From Sitta carolinensis (lineage: Eukaryota > Chordata > Aves > Passeriformes > Sittidae), in NCBI GenBank assembly GCA_032173965.1, contig CM063284.1, positions 113,558,410-113,622,409 on the forward strand: 64,000 bases of DNA, written 5' to 3'. Positions 53,984 to 64,000 of the stretch are shown here, piece after piece. Numbering within the stretch: position 1 is the stretch's first letter; each line of letters opens with the position of its first letter. The notes beneath the pieces are model-generated. The model did no database searches. It was not told where the DNA came from and saw nothing but the letters and a program-made list of their open reading frames with translations. The translations under genes were made by a program, and so were the position numbers.

Positions 53984-54540
53984 TGTCCTTATTCTCAGCT
54001 GGGTTATCATCAATTTTCTTCCAAGCAACAGGTATGGTGCTGTATTTTGGATTTAGTAAGAGAATATGTTGGTAACACACTGATGTTTTAGTTGTGGCTG
54101 AGCAGGTCTTACCCTGAGTCAAGGCCTTTCCAGTTTCCCATACTCTACCAGCAGGCAGGTGCACAAGACGTCAGGAGGGAGCAGAGCCAGAACAGACACA
54201 ATCTTGCCAAAAGAGATGTTCCATGCCACAGGATTTCATTCTCAGTGTATAAACTGGGAGGAGTTGGCCAAGAGGAGCCAGGCACTGCGTGGGATGGGCT
54301 GGCATTGGCCAGTGGGTGGTGAGCCATTGTATTGGGCACCAGGTGTCTGTTTTGGGTTTTATTTTCCTATCTCTTTTTTATTACTAATAGAATCAGCATT
54401 AGTATTAATATTAGTATATTTTACTTTGTTTCCATTATTAAACTGTTTTTATCCCAACCTGCGGGTTTTTTGGAGGGGTAGCAATGGGCAGTGAGAAAGC
54501 AAATCCATTGTTCTTTGTAGCCAGCTGGGATTAAATCACA
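53984..54540 (+). mobile_element. Solo LTR, ERVL-like, 557 bp
   Basis: The layout matches, from memory, a common bird ERVL-type LTR. It starts with a diverged TGTC terminus, has GTATGGTGCTGTATTTTGGA and a GAGTCAAGGCC segment in U3, and a TATA box TATAAACTGGG at 54248. The poly(A) signal ATTAAACTG is at 54437, followed by ATCCCAACCTGCGGG, and the 3' end is CAGCTGGGATTAAATCACA. The flanks are ATGGT (53979-53983) and GTGGT (54541-54545), a 5-bp duplication with one mismatch. Divergence from the remembered form and the imperfect duplication suggest it is older than the other LTRs here. No internal region is present. Confidence 0.8.
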
Positions 54541-54545
54541 GTGGT

Positions 54546-57500
54546 GTAACACAAAGCTAAGCAGTCCTTGCACACAGTGTGTGACAGCTTTTACCCAACG
54601 CAGCAGGAGAAGCAGCTCCTGCTCTCAGCTGCTTCCCTCCAGCAAGCAGCTCCCAGTGCTTGCACACTCTCTTGCATTAGCCACACAGTTGGACATCCAA
54701 ACACTTAATTAAGTGATCAAAATCTGCAGTTTGAGATCATTCCACCTTGCATGTCAGAGCTTTATGCAGCAACAGTTCCCAAGCCACATGCAGTCCAACA
54801 AAAAGAAAAACCCAAGCCAAAATACTTTGATTCAGTCATTTGAAATATCTTTCAATCTGTCGCTCTGGCACTGAACAGATGTACTCACTATATTGTATTG
54901 CACACCTGTAAGATACAGTTAAAAATTATCCAGGCACAATTAATTTTTTTTTTTTATTTGACAGATTACATAAGTTATCACAAAATCAATTTTGCTGAAT
55001 CCACATTATTTTCTGAAGAAAAACTTCAAAGGGAAGAAAATAGCCATATATACAATGATTATGTTTGATTAAGAATTGATAAGCAATTAGGGAAAAAAAA
55101 ATCCCAGCACAATCTCCCTGTCTTCTTTGCAAAGACTACATTAATTTATCAGAACCAAGAGCAATTCTGGTGCAAATCATTGTATTTTGCCTTTGTCTTT
55201 CACAGGACAAAAATTTCATTTTCAGTTTTCCTCTGAATTTCTTGTAATGTTGAGATATTGCTCATTAACTGAACTTGGTGTTTTTCAGCATCTGAGTGTC
55301 ATTTCTCTTCCATCTGTTGGTCTGTCATGAACCTGAACACCAAGTATATTTTCCAAATAAAAGATTTCTCAGTTAAAAGAAGCAGAAAACACAGAGCGTG
55401 ACATATTAACTATCTACACCAGTTGCTTGATGAGAACTTAGCCCCACCAGCACGTCCATGACCATGCTTTTGCAGTACTGAATTTTTGGAACCTCCAAAA
55501 AAGAAAGGGAAGTAAGAACGGTTGCAGCAAGTACAACTTATTCCCAGGCTGCCAGCACGCCTCTGCCCCACGTTGCCTTCCTGCAGGGCCTGTGGGACAG
55601 CACAGTCTGTCCCTGCTGTCCCATTCCCCACCCAGACCTACTCCTGGGCCAGGCAACTCCTACCTTACCCTCACCTCTTGCTGCCTCCTGGAGCCAGCAC
55701 AAGAAAGAAGGCAAGTCGTTGGCCTGGAAAGTGAAGTGCTTTACAATGGGAATTCTATTCTCATTTTGCATTCCCATGCAATGGCAACTCTAGAGGCAGA
55801 TTCTGTAAGCAAAACCATAGTATCATTTTTAAAGTGCTTTTCTTTAACATCATGCGTTAAAGATATCTTGCCAGTTTTCTGCTATTGTTCAGTAAAATGT
55901 AGTAAGCTGCTCAATTTGACAAGAAAAATTCCAAGACACCTTTCTACTGCATTCAGACTAATTTGGCTGTTAATGTTCCATGATAGAAATAAACCTTTAG
56001 GACACATTCTTATAACATTTTGCAAGCTTAATTGTTAGGAAGCTATGCTTTCCTCCCACTGTGATAGAAATTATGATCTTCTTAAAAACATAAACCTCAA
56101 AAAATATTATTAGAAACCTCCTTTTTGCAAATTAAGAACACTGATTTTTCATTACAATGCAGAGCATTGCACATAATGTGTAGAACAAAAACTCTATTCA
56201 AACACACACATACAAATGCAAATGGTAAGTCGTGAACAAGAACATAAGTTATTTTGAGTGAAAATAGTTCATTAGATTCTAGTTCTTTCCCATTTCACTT
56301 GCTCCTAACTTGACAAATACCTTGGATTTTCAAATTTTACCTTAAATGTTCTCTTTTTGTGGACATTTAAAGGTCAGGACTTAATTTAGAAAGGTGGATG
56401 CATGTTTAAAAAAATGAGGGAATGACAGATTAGGAGGTGAGACTCACTCTGCAGTTCTGTGAGCATCATTCATTTTCCCAAGTACAGCAAGCATCCTGAG
56501 GCCAGCTATTCATTTTTCATGTAGAAACAATCAGAAAGGCCAGACTTGTCCCAAAAGAGTTATCTTGAATATTTTAACAACAGCAATTACCAACCTGATA
56601 TCAAAAAAATTTTCCATACATGACTATTAACAATGTAGTATATGGAAGTCCTGCAGAAGGCTGAATTTCTACAGCACTTCCACAGGAACTGCACTGCCAG
56701 CTAGTCCAATAAAAAATTCATTATTTATACTGGTGTGCATAAAGCATTTCTGGTTAGATAGGAACAAATCAGATTGTGTTTCTAAGAAAATTTGCCATGA
56801 AATGAAAGCACCCACCTTATTCTTTCTTTTGTATAAAGAACAAAATTACCAGGATATATGATGTATCTGCTCAGGGTGAAGATAATGACAGCATTCCTCC
56901 AAATTTCAACAGCAGCCATGGGAGTTTTTATATATACCATCAGGAAGACAGAAGTCTACAGACTGGAAGTTAGGCTCAGTTTTACCTTAAACTTACCTTC
57001 AGCAAGCTAGTAACTTATTTAGCTGCGCCTTGACACCTCAATCTTCACAGGTAAACAGAGAAAATTACTGAATTCATAGGACCTTGTCAAAGAAAATATA
57101 TCAGCATCAATAAACCAGAACTTTCCTGTCAAATGCCATTAAAGCATCCAGGAATATTTCATTTCCTTTGTATCAATCCAGTTAGTTCATGTGCTACCTC
57201 ACTTGTTTATAATTTGCCAAATATTTATTTTAGTCTGCTTACATATTGTCCAGGAAAACAAACTACACATGAGAGTGTTTCCTCCACATAATGAATGCAA
57301 CACAGCTTTTCATCAATTTTGTAACAAGTGAAGCATTTGAAGTTTTCTAGCCCCTTGTTCAATACACACTCTGAAAAATGCATATTATATAATTCAGACT
57401 CAATAAAGAAACAACCACCTTGGAAAATTACACATACAAAACATTACACACAGGTGATTAAACATGTGGTAACTATTCTCCTTAAATTCCAACATTTTTG

Positions 57501-57918
57501 AGTGCCAAAAGGCTTTACCATACACAGACACAATAAAATCACTTTGGTATGTAGGTAGATCATGCTTAAATTGGATTTTCACAGCAGAAACAAGGGTTAC
57601 AGATACATTACTTGAGGACAATACTGATTATAGCTCTGGCATTGTTCACAGATACCTAACACTGTTCACTGTTAAAGAGGATCAAGTTGTCAAACTCTGT
57701 CCTTCAGAAGCATCACTGTTGGGGCAGAAGTTTCTGGTATAGCTCAGTTTTATGACCAAAAGTTGTTATTACAATGTTATATGTTATAAAGAGAAGAGCC
57801 AGAACTATTCTTATCAAGAATCACCTGGTGCAACACTATGTCTTCGATCTGCAAAAGCGTGTTTTAGTGCTGGCTCAATTAAAACATGTGCTGAAACCTG
57901 ACCATCATCCAGCTCCTT
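54546..57918. other. 3' flank of OPRK1, possibly distal 3' UTR
   Basis: AT-rich DNA left of the first candidate poly(A) signal. Part of it may be transcribed as OPRK1 3' UTR if a distal signal is used (for example 57224). A GC-richer patch at 55440-55740 yields overlapping frames on both strands (up to 148 codons plus) with no recognisable family. Confidence 0.5.
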
Positions 57919-57924
57919 TTTATT
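57919..57924 (-). terminator. Candidate OPRK1 polyadenylation signal (AATAAA)
   Basis: This is the first canonical AATAAA on the minus strand, about 190 nt after the OPRK1 stop codon. Moderately GU-rich sequence follows it. A second AATAAA lies at 57224-57229, about 880 nt after the stop. Opioid receptor transcripts often have long 3' UTRs, so either site, or a more distal one, could be used. The region 57925-58111 is in any case 3' UTR if transcription reaches this point. Choosing between the sites needs transcript data. Confidence 0.3.
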
Positions 57925-58111
57925 TGAGCTTATTTTCAGGAGGTTCTTGTTCATCAATAATAACCTTGCTTTAGCTCTAGGATTTCTGAAATATTCCAGA
58001 AATGTCTGTCTGGGTGAGTCGATTTCAAACTGCAGTGGTAATCTGTGTCAGTCCTAGGTCGTTGGACTCCTCTCTCTCCTGAGGACAGTAAGATGACATT
58101 TCCACAACTAG

Positions 58112-58647
58112 TCATACAGGTTTGTTTGTCCCACCTGCACCTTCTCTCATGTAAGCTGGGTCTTGCACAGTGTTTCTGACTCTGCTGGTGCTCTGTCTGT
58201 CCATCCTCATCTTGAAGGGGAAGCAGAAGTCTTTGAAGCATCTCTTGAAATTTTCATCCAAAAACGCATAAAGGATTGGATTGAGGCTGCTGTTGGTGTA
58301 ACCCAAAGCAATGCAGAAGTAATAGCTGGATATGGCAGCAGTACTGTGGGACACGTCCCCTAAGGCCTCAACCAGCACGAAAATGTGAATGGGAGTCCAG
58401 CAGATAATAAAAACTGCCACAACCACAAGAACCAACCTGGTGATGCGACGCAGGTTTCGATCTTTTTCTCGGGACCCGGAGAGAAGCCGTACGCTTTTCA
58501 GGCGCAGAATCATCAGAGTATAGCAAACAATTATAATGAGAACTGGAATAACAAATGCAAAGACAAAGACACAGATTTTCATGAAGATGTCCCACCACAC
58601 ATAATCTCTGTCTGGAAACTGCAAGGAGCATTCAGTGCTAGCAGTAT
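58112..58647 (-). CDS. OPRK1: OPRK1 terminal coding exon (ECL2 to C-terminus)
   Basis: The exon starts after a pyrimidine-rich TTTTTAG acceptor (AG at 58648-58649). Its first two bases, AT, join the G of the upstream exon to form Asp204. It then runs 177 codons to TGA (58112-58114). It holds the end of extracellular loop 2 with Cys210, TM5 (Lys227 in FMKICVF), intracellular loop 3 with [15 protein letters not shown]6 with CWTPIHIF (Trp287, His291) and Glu297, TM7 with NPILY, and helix 8 with the probable palmitoylation Cys in RCFKDFC. The tail ends TNKPV, one residue longer than my recollection of human. The basic, membrane-proximal loop 3 and the NPxxY motif indicate a functional Gi/o-coupled receptor. 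Loop 2 reads DTASTEC then PDRDYVWW. Compared with human as remembered, this lacks acidic residues at 206 and 217. Frame is open and splice sites are canonical, so this is not a pseudogene. Confidence 0.97.
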
Positions 58648-61600
58648 CTAAAAATGAAGGAAGCAAGAAGAAAATTCCTTTGTTATTAGATATTCTAAAC
58701 AATGTCATTATCATAGCATTACCTAGGAAAAGTGATTAGTATGTACTGCGATATTAATAAATGCAGTTATTAAATCACTCCAAGGAAGCTTTCAGTTACC
58801 ATTGAAACTGCATATTTTTTGCAGCTATCTCTAGAAATTATGGAGTTTCGAGCTTTTTTAAATGCAAAATATTACATGAAATTTCCTTCCCATGGGAGGA
58901 TCTAAAAAAGTAGAGCATTAAGACAAAATCTTCAAAAGTTGTTTCTATTTTGAATCTCACTGAGATTTAAAATCAGACTGAGTACCAGGTTCAGTGAAGT
59001 AGAAATCTCGTCATTATTATCAAACTGCATTTTTTGTCTGTGGGTGGAGAAAGATTTTTGATAACATGAATGGTAGAAGCTGAAGGAGGTTTTGATAGTA
59101 AGAAAATTTTGCCAATATATGATAATTGTGCAATAATCTTTTCCCATGTGCCTTTCACAACACAGATAGAGTACATACAAATGCTTACAATCAGAAAAAC
59201 TCCTGGAAACATCTTCCTTTCTGTTAAATAGAAGCAAATAAAATACATGTATGCATGGAGTCGATTGGAAGCTATTCTTTCTACAGATCATGCACTGAAA
59301 ATGGTGCCTGTGCAGAGACTGCAGGGTCTGGGCCACAGAGATCAGCCCACTCCCTTTCCCATTGCCCATGCCAGGAGTCAGAGCCACAGGCTGTCACTTG
59401 AATATATTTGACAAAATATTTCACCTGACAAGAGGGGCTAAGGAATGAAATATTTGAGGCTTCATTTTCTGACCTCATTGGAGCCTTCCAGCATATAAAA
59501 CATATGGAAAAATAAATAATAAGATAAATTAAAAGGCAAGAGAGGGGGTAAATTTACAGCTACTGTCAGTAGTTCAACTCTACTGAAAGTCAGGGTAGCA
59601 CAAGATATCTTCACTCTGAATTGTAGCTTAGATTTTATCCTGTGAAGTTCTTTGGATTTGTTTATCATTTCCCCTACTGAGTTTGTCATTCTGCTGCAAA
59701 TTATTATGTATTGTTTTTCATTGCTCCAGATCTAAGAGAGGAATGATTCAGTATACTCCTGCACATCACTTTTTCATATCTGTCTCCAACAGGACCCATC
59801 AGAAAAAAAATCAGGCTATATTTCCCAGCTATAAAAATGCTTCCCAAATCAAAAAGATATTGCAGAGAATTTGTTTTGAAAAACAATTAGGGGAGGAAGT
59901 TATCATTATAGTGCCATACACACATTTCCATGGTTAGATATCAGGAAGCTGTTACTGCGCAATATTGAATACGGAAACAATTTAATAGAAAATATTTACT
60001 GCTAAAAAGCTAAGTATTTTGAGGGTTTATTTTAAATAATATGTATGGTTCTTAAAGCTAAAAATGGAAAAGATATTTTTCAAGGCTGATGCAAGATATT
60101 CAGATGACAGCACAAGTATGACTTGACACTAGGTGAGCTTTTCTAAATCCTTTGTGATGTAGGTTTTCATAAGCATATTTGCTTTTACTTAATTTCATTC
60201 TAGAAATGCAAAAAACCATCTTCACATATTTATCAAAATTATCAAAATTATATGGAAAATCTTATTCTAAATCATTAATATTCATGTTTTACATCTAATA
60301 TATGTAATACTATGACATAGTACTTTATGGAAACCATTTCCACTTTCCCAGTTTACAAGTAGGAAACAGCCATTAGAAAATCTGGTCATAATGCACAATA
60401 CCATATTAATTTTCTGGAACTTTGGAAGTGGAACATAATAAAATTCAATTAATATTTTATTTTTAGTGCCTGAAAAATTGCAGAACTATGAATAGTGTCA
60501 TAAACTTCAGATTTCATACAGTCATTTTCCACTTTGAAAGCCAAATATTCCAAATACATTAATATATTTAGGAAAAAAGCTGAATTCTATATGGTATTTG
60601 GTGTAAATATATTTTATAATGTGCTTGATAAACTTTCATTTAAGATTAATCTAAATCTTGATCTAGGAAACATACATATTATATATATAATATTGATTGC
60701 GTCACTTTCATACCCTTCATATCCTTGCTGGAAATATAAATAGTTAATTTTATACCTTTATTTTTTTGATAACTGAACAATTCTTCAGCAAGAAAAGCTC
60801 CATTAAGGCCAGATCAGGAAAATTTACACAGATGTAAAATTTATTCTGCAGGAAAAATGTATCTAAAAAGACACATCTGGGAGAAATTCTGAGCTGTGAT
60901 AACAAAATGGATTAACTGACCACGGTGATGGAACTTCAAGTATAATCACTTTCTATTTGCTGTTCAGTTGTTGCTTAAATGTGAATCCAACAGAGGCACT
61001 GAAGCATATGAACAACTGTTTTAACCAACATAACATAAAGTTTCAGGACTGGGCTCCAGCTGTCAGGCAAAGGGAGTGTCCTCACCTTCCCACTTCAGCA
61101 TTTATCAACGCACTTCATGAGCACACCAGACAAGGTAATTGACACTAAACGCTCAAGAGAGACCTTCGATCAGACAGGCAGGGAGGAACAGTAGCAGCTT
61201 ACAAGCAGTTGCCAACATTTCCAACCTCATTTAGCCCATCTGTGTTCTGTATTTATTACCGGTCTCTGTTTCATAAGGTAAAAAAAAAAAAGGGTTGCCT
61301 TCTGCATGGTGTGGAAAAGGCTTTTAGTCATTGCTGGCCTCAGAGGACCCCCTTGATCTAAACGTGCTGCTGACGTTGAATGACAGGAATACTCTGTTGG
61401 TTGAGCATGCTCCAACAAAACCCCTGTCTGAGCCAATGTCCCATGGCCTTCAAGATCTTGTATTTAGCAAGACATTCTTCCCAAATATGCCTGAAAGTTA
61501 ATGTTTCCCCAGCTAGACTTTGTTTTATAGAGCCTGTCAAAATTTTGCTGGGGAGAAGAGTTACAGCACTGCAGAGCAGGACATGTGATCCCCCAAAGCA

Positions 61601-62842
61601 CTGAAAGAAGAGCTTCCAGAGGACTTTTCTGTCACCTGCATAACACAAGACAAACAGCAAGAACAAAATCTATATATCTTCAGCTTAATCTATCAGCCCT
61701 TGAGCAGCTGTTACTGAAATGATTTTTCACGTTGGTCTATGTCAAACAGCTTAACATGCAGCATTTATTGTCTCTGCCGGATGAAACAGTGTCCTTAGGT
61801 AAACATTTATCTAGAGTGAAATCCTTCTGAATAGAAAAGGTTGATAGTGCATGCAGGAAATTATGAATAATTTTTCAAAAGGTTGTTTACATCTCAAAAA
61901 AGACTCCTACCAAATAAATGCCTTTTATTTTGTCCAGCCTTCCAGTAATAAGATGACCCTAATCCAAGGACGCCTCTAGAAGTTTCCTGTCTTTTAAAGA
62001 CACTGAGATGCCCTGCAGTGCACCTGTGGGTATGAAGCACATGTGTGTGAAACTGTTTCTCCCCCTCCTTCTCAAGGAAGATCTCAAAATCAGATTAATG
62101 CCACAGCAAGGTGGTGAGTCAGGAGTTATAGGAGCTAAATCCACAGTCCTTCATGGAGTAGAAATTTCAAGCAAAATCTACACATGATCTGCATACAGTT
62201 TTCATTGACTTTGTATTCTTGTAGCTGTTTCCCTGCCATAGCCTGAATTTCTGTTTCCTGTGGCAATCCTTAATCTCAGCTTTTCCAGGTTTCCATATAA
62301 ATTCCCATCCTTTTTTAAATATGATGTTGAGGTATTTTCATATATAATTTATCTTAATTTTCTCTCTCCAGCTACTGAGCTTTTCCTTCTTCACCATGCC
62401 TTCGAGTTCTGTGAAATGGCTGGTGATAATAAATTCCCAAGAATTCTGGTTTCTGCTCTTGGGTCTTCATTGGCACTATTCTCACAACACCTACCAAAAT
62501 AACCTTAAGCCCACATTTCAAGTTTCAACCTAAACTGATCCTAGATTTGCCCATTATGATTAAAGTCCTAAAAATTTTCCCATGCTATCTGCTTGTAGTT
62601 TTTGATGGTCTCATTCTAGCACAGGCAGTGCTGCTCTAAAGTGCATTTTCTTCTTTTATTCGGCATTGGCATCTGAGATTAAATGATCTATATGTTGTAC
62701 TGGGATGTTCCACTATATATTTCAAGATGTCAGAATTAAGATGTACTTTTGAAGGAATAAATGAGGTTTGATCAATATTTGAACCTACAATTCATTGTCA
62801 GTTGAGAAATAAAAAGACTGAATTTTGAATGCTCACACTCAC
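58648..62842 (-). other. OPRK1: OPRK1 intron between middle and terminal coding exons
   Basis: This 4195-bp phase-1 intron is bounded by GTGAGT (right end, minus strand) and TTTTTAG (left end). It is AT-rich. The open frames in it on either strand (up to about 150 codons at 58932-59387) show no protein family I recognise and have no splice logic linking them to the receptor, so I read them as chance frames. No repeat element was recognised in it. Confidence 0.9.
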
Positions 62843-63195
62843 CTTCCCTGACTTTGGTGCCTCCAAGAACTATTGCTGATATACCAACAGATGAGGACAG
62901 CAGCCAGATACAAATGTTGATTATCTTTGCTTTGAGAGGTGTACGAAAGTCCAGAGCCTTCACAGGGTGACACACAGCAATGTATCGATCAACACTCATC
63001 ATGGTGAGTGTGAAAATGCTGGTAAACATGTTATAATAGTCAATAGAAATCACTATTTTGCACAGCACATCACCAAAGGGCCAGGAGTTCATCAGGTACT
63101 CAGTGCTTTGGAAAGGCATGGTTGTGGTAACAAGTGCATCTGCCATAGCCAGGTTGAAGATGTAGATGTTGGTTGCTGTCTTCATCTTTGTGTAC
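62843..63195 (-). CDS. OPRK1: OPRK1 middle coding exon (kappa opioid receptor, TM2 to start of ECL2)
   Basis: This exon encodes 117 complete codons of a peptide GPCR at the plasma membrane. The kappa receptor binds dynorphin peptides and couples to Gi/o. On the minus strand it begins after a CTGCAG acceptor with a G that completes an Arg codon, then YTKMKTATN. It ends GTCAGGGAAG before a GTGAGT donor (62837-62842), leaving phase 1. Visible landmarks, in human numbering: the TM2 sodium-site Asp105, Cys131 at the top of TM3 (disulfide partner of the loop-2 Cys), Asp138 in [10 protein letters not shown] that anchors the ligand amine, the DRY motif in [11 protein letters not shown], and TM4 ending GGTKVRE. 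The length of 353 bp and the phase fit the conserved middle exon of opioid receptors. Residue 118 (2.63) is Glu (GAG), where I recall Val in human KOR. Delta, mu and nociceptin receptors are excluded by the TM4-loop sequence. No frameshift or stop is present. Confidence 0.97.
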
Positions 63196-64000
63196 CTGCA
63201 GAACAAAACAGCATGGCTTTATTACTACAAGACATGTTTATGCCCATTCAGATATGTAACATTTTATCAGTCAGGCTTTGCCATAGTTGGGGTTTTTTAT
63301 GTCTTTTCTCATCTGTGATAGAAATGCACACAAATGCAAGTCCCATGGGATAAAAGTGAACATACTTTATTCAATCTTTCAGCACCTATGTTAGCAGTTA
63401 GAGCTATTTACAACAGGCAAACCAGGTATATGAATGTATTTAATCTCATAAGATAAATTTAAATTCTATTTTCTCAAATCCTGCTACAAGAAAATATCAC
63501 TGTTAAATTTGGAAGTGATCATAATGTCTTTTGTTTCCTTGTCTTATAGCTATCTTTCAGTGATTGTGAGGTTTCTGGGTTTGGCTTCTGGAAGAAACTG
63601 TTATCCCATTCTCCAGTAAGAAAACAAGTTAATTACTGTGTCTGCTGGGCCAGATTGCTTCTTATATGATAGTTTGTCTTCCTTGAATTCACTACAGTGC
63701 CAGCTGGTACACATTTAGTCATTTACCTTCCTTGTTCCTTCCTTGCCAATTTCTTCTCCTTTCTTTTCATTGGCATTTCCCAGTCCTCTCTTTTAAGACT
63801 GATAACGTAAAAGATCACTATTTTTTAAGTAGGAAACCACAGTGGGGAAAAAAATGTCATAGCAGTATTTTTTTCTGTATTCTTTAATTTCATTAAAAGT
63901 AAGCCCTAGTTTTGTCCAGCTGATAGGAACCTCAGCCTGCACAGAAAAATAGGATCTGTTTTTTTACATGACACCCTGCTTTGTTCAGCCCCAATGACAG
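63196..64000 (-). other. OPRK1: OPRK1 upstream intron, 3' portion (runs off the window)
   Basis: This is the sequence immediately upstream of the middle exon. It carries the CTGCAG acceptor at 63196-63201. I looked for the first coding exon (N-terminal tail with glycosylation sites, TM1 ending just before Arg86) in the remaining 800 bases and found no matching frame, so the exon and the promoter lie beyond base 64000. The gene is therefore 5'-truncated by the window edge, not broken. Confidence 0.85.

Noticed and set aside
58932..59387. 151-codon minus frame within the OPRK1 intron as an alternative exon
   Set aside because: No similarity to opioid receptors and no canonical acceptor/donor pair in the right phase was seen.
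62772..62842. Continuation of the OPRK1 middle exon to the in-frame stop at 62772
   Set aside because: This is intron read-through past a strong GTGAGT donor. The spliced frame joins perfectly to the terminal exon.

Overview
The window looks like avian nuclear DNA. It is AT-rich with long non-coding stretches, has one split vertebrate G-protein-coupled receptor gene, four CR1 LINE 3' ends of the bird/reptile type, and several endogenous-retrovirus solo LTRs whose sequences resemble bird (possibly passerine) LTR families. No bacterial-style operons, CRISPR arrays, tRNA or rRNA genes were recognised. Nearly all short open frames in the window are chance frames in AT-rich or repeat DNA. || Gene content: the only gene I can support is the kappa-type opioid receptor OPRK1, on the minus strand at the right end. 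Two of its three coding exons are present. The middle exon is 62843-63195 (353 bp, TM2 to the start of extracellular loop 2). The terminal exon is 58112-58647 (536 bp, loop 2 to the stop codon). A 4195-bp phase-1 intron separates them. The first coding exon (about 86 residues: N-terminus and TM1) must lie beyond base 64000. The 57 kb to the left is the 3' flank of OPRK1, with no recognisable gene. || Layout: 1-15.8 kb is unique AT-rich DNA with one TG/TA microsatellite. 15.8-17.2 kb is a 1365-bp solo LTR. 17.2-22.1 kb is unique DNA. 22.15-23.96 kb is an 1808-bp solo LTR holding a 39/40-bp minisatellite and a CpG-rich block. 24.07-25.17 kb is an antisense CR1 element. 26.18-26.54 kb is a weak LTR candidate. 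29.07-29.77 kb is a 699-bp solo LTR. 39.53-39.71 kb is a near-perfect 88-bp tandem duplication. Further antisense CR1 tails lie at 41.9, 45.1 and 49.2 kb, an ERV-like fragment at 50.77-50.99 kb, and an ERVL-like solo LTR at 53.98-54.54 kb. OPRK1 follows. || The main new points are sequence-level. Three LTRs have exact target-site duplications found by eye. The receptor has an apparent charge change at position 2.63 and in extracellular loop 2 relative to the human protein as I remember it. The 88-bp duplication is very young. One CR1 copy carries a templated 12-bp inverted repeat. I found no evidence of a wholly new gene system.
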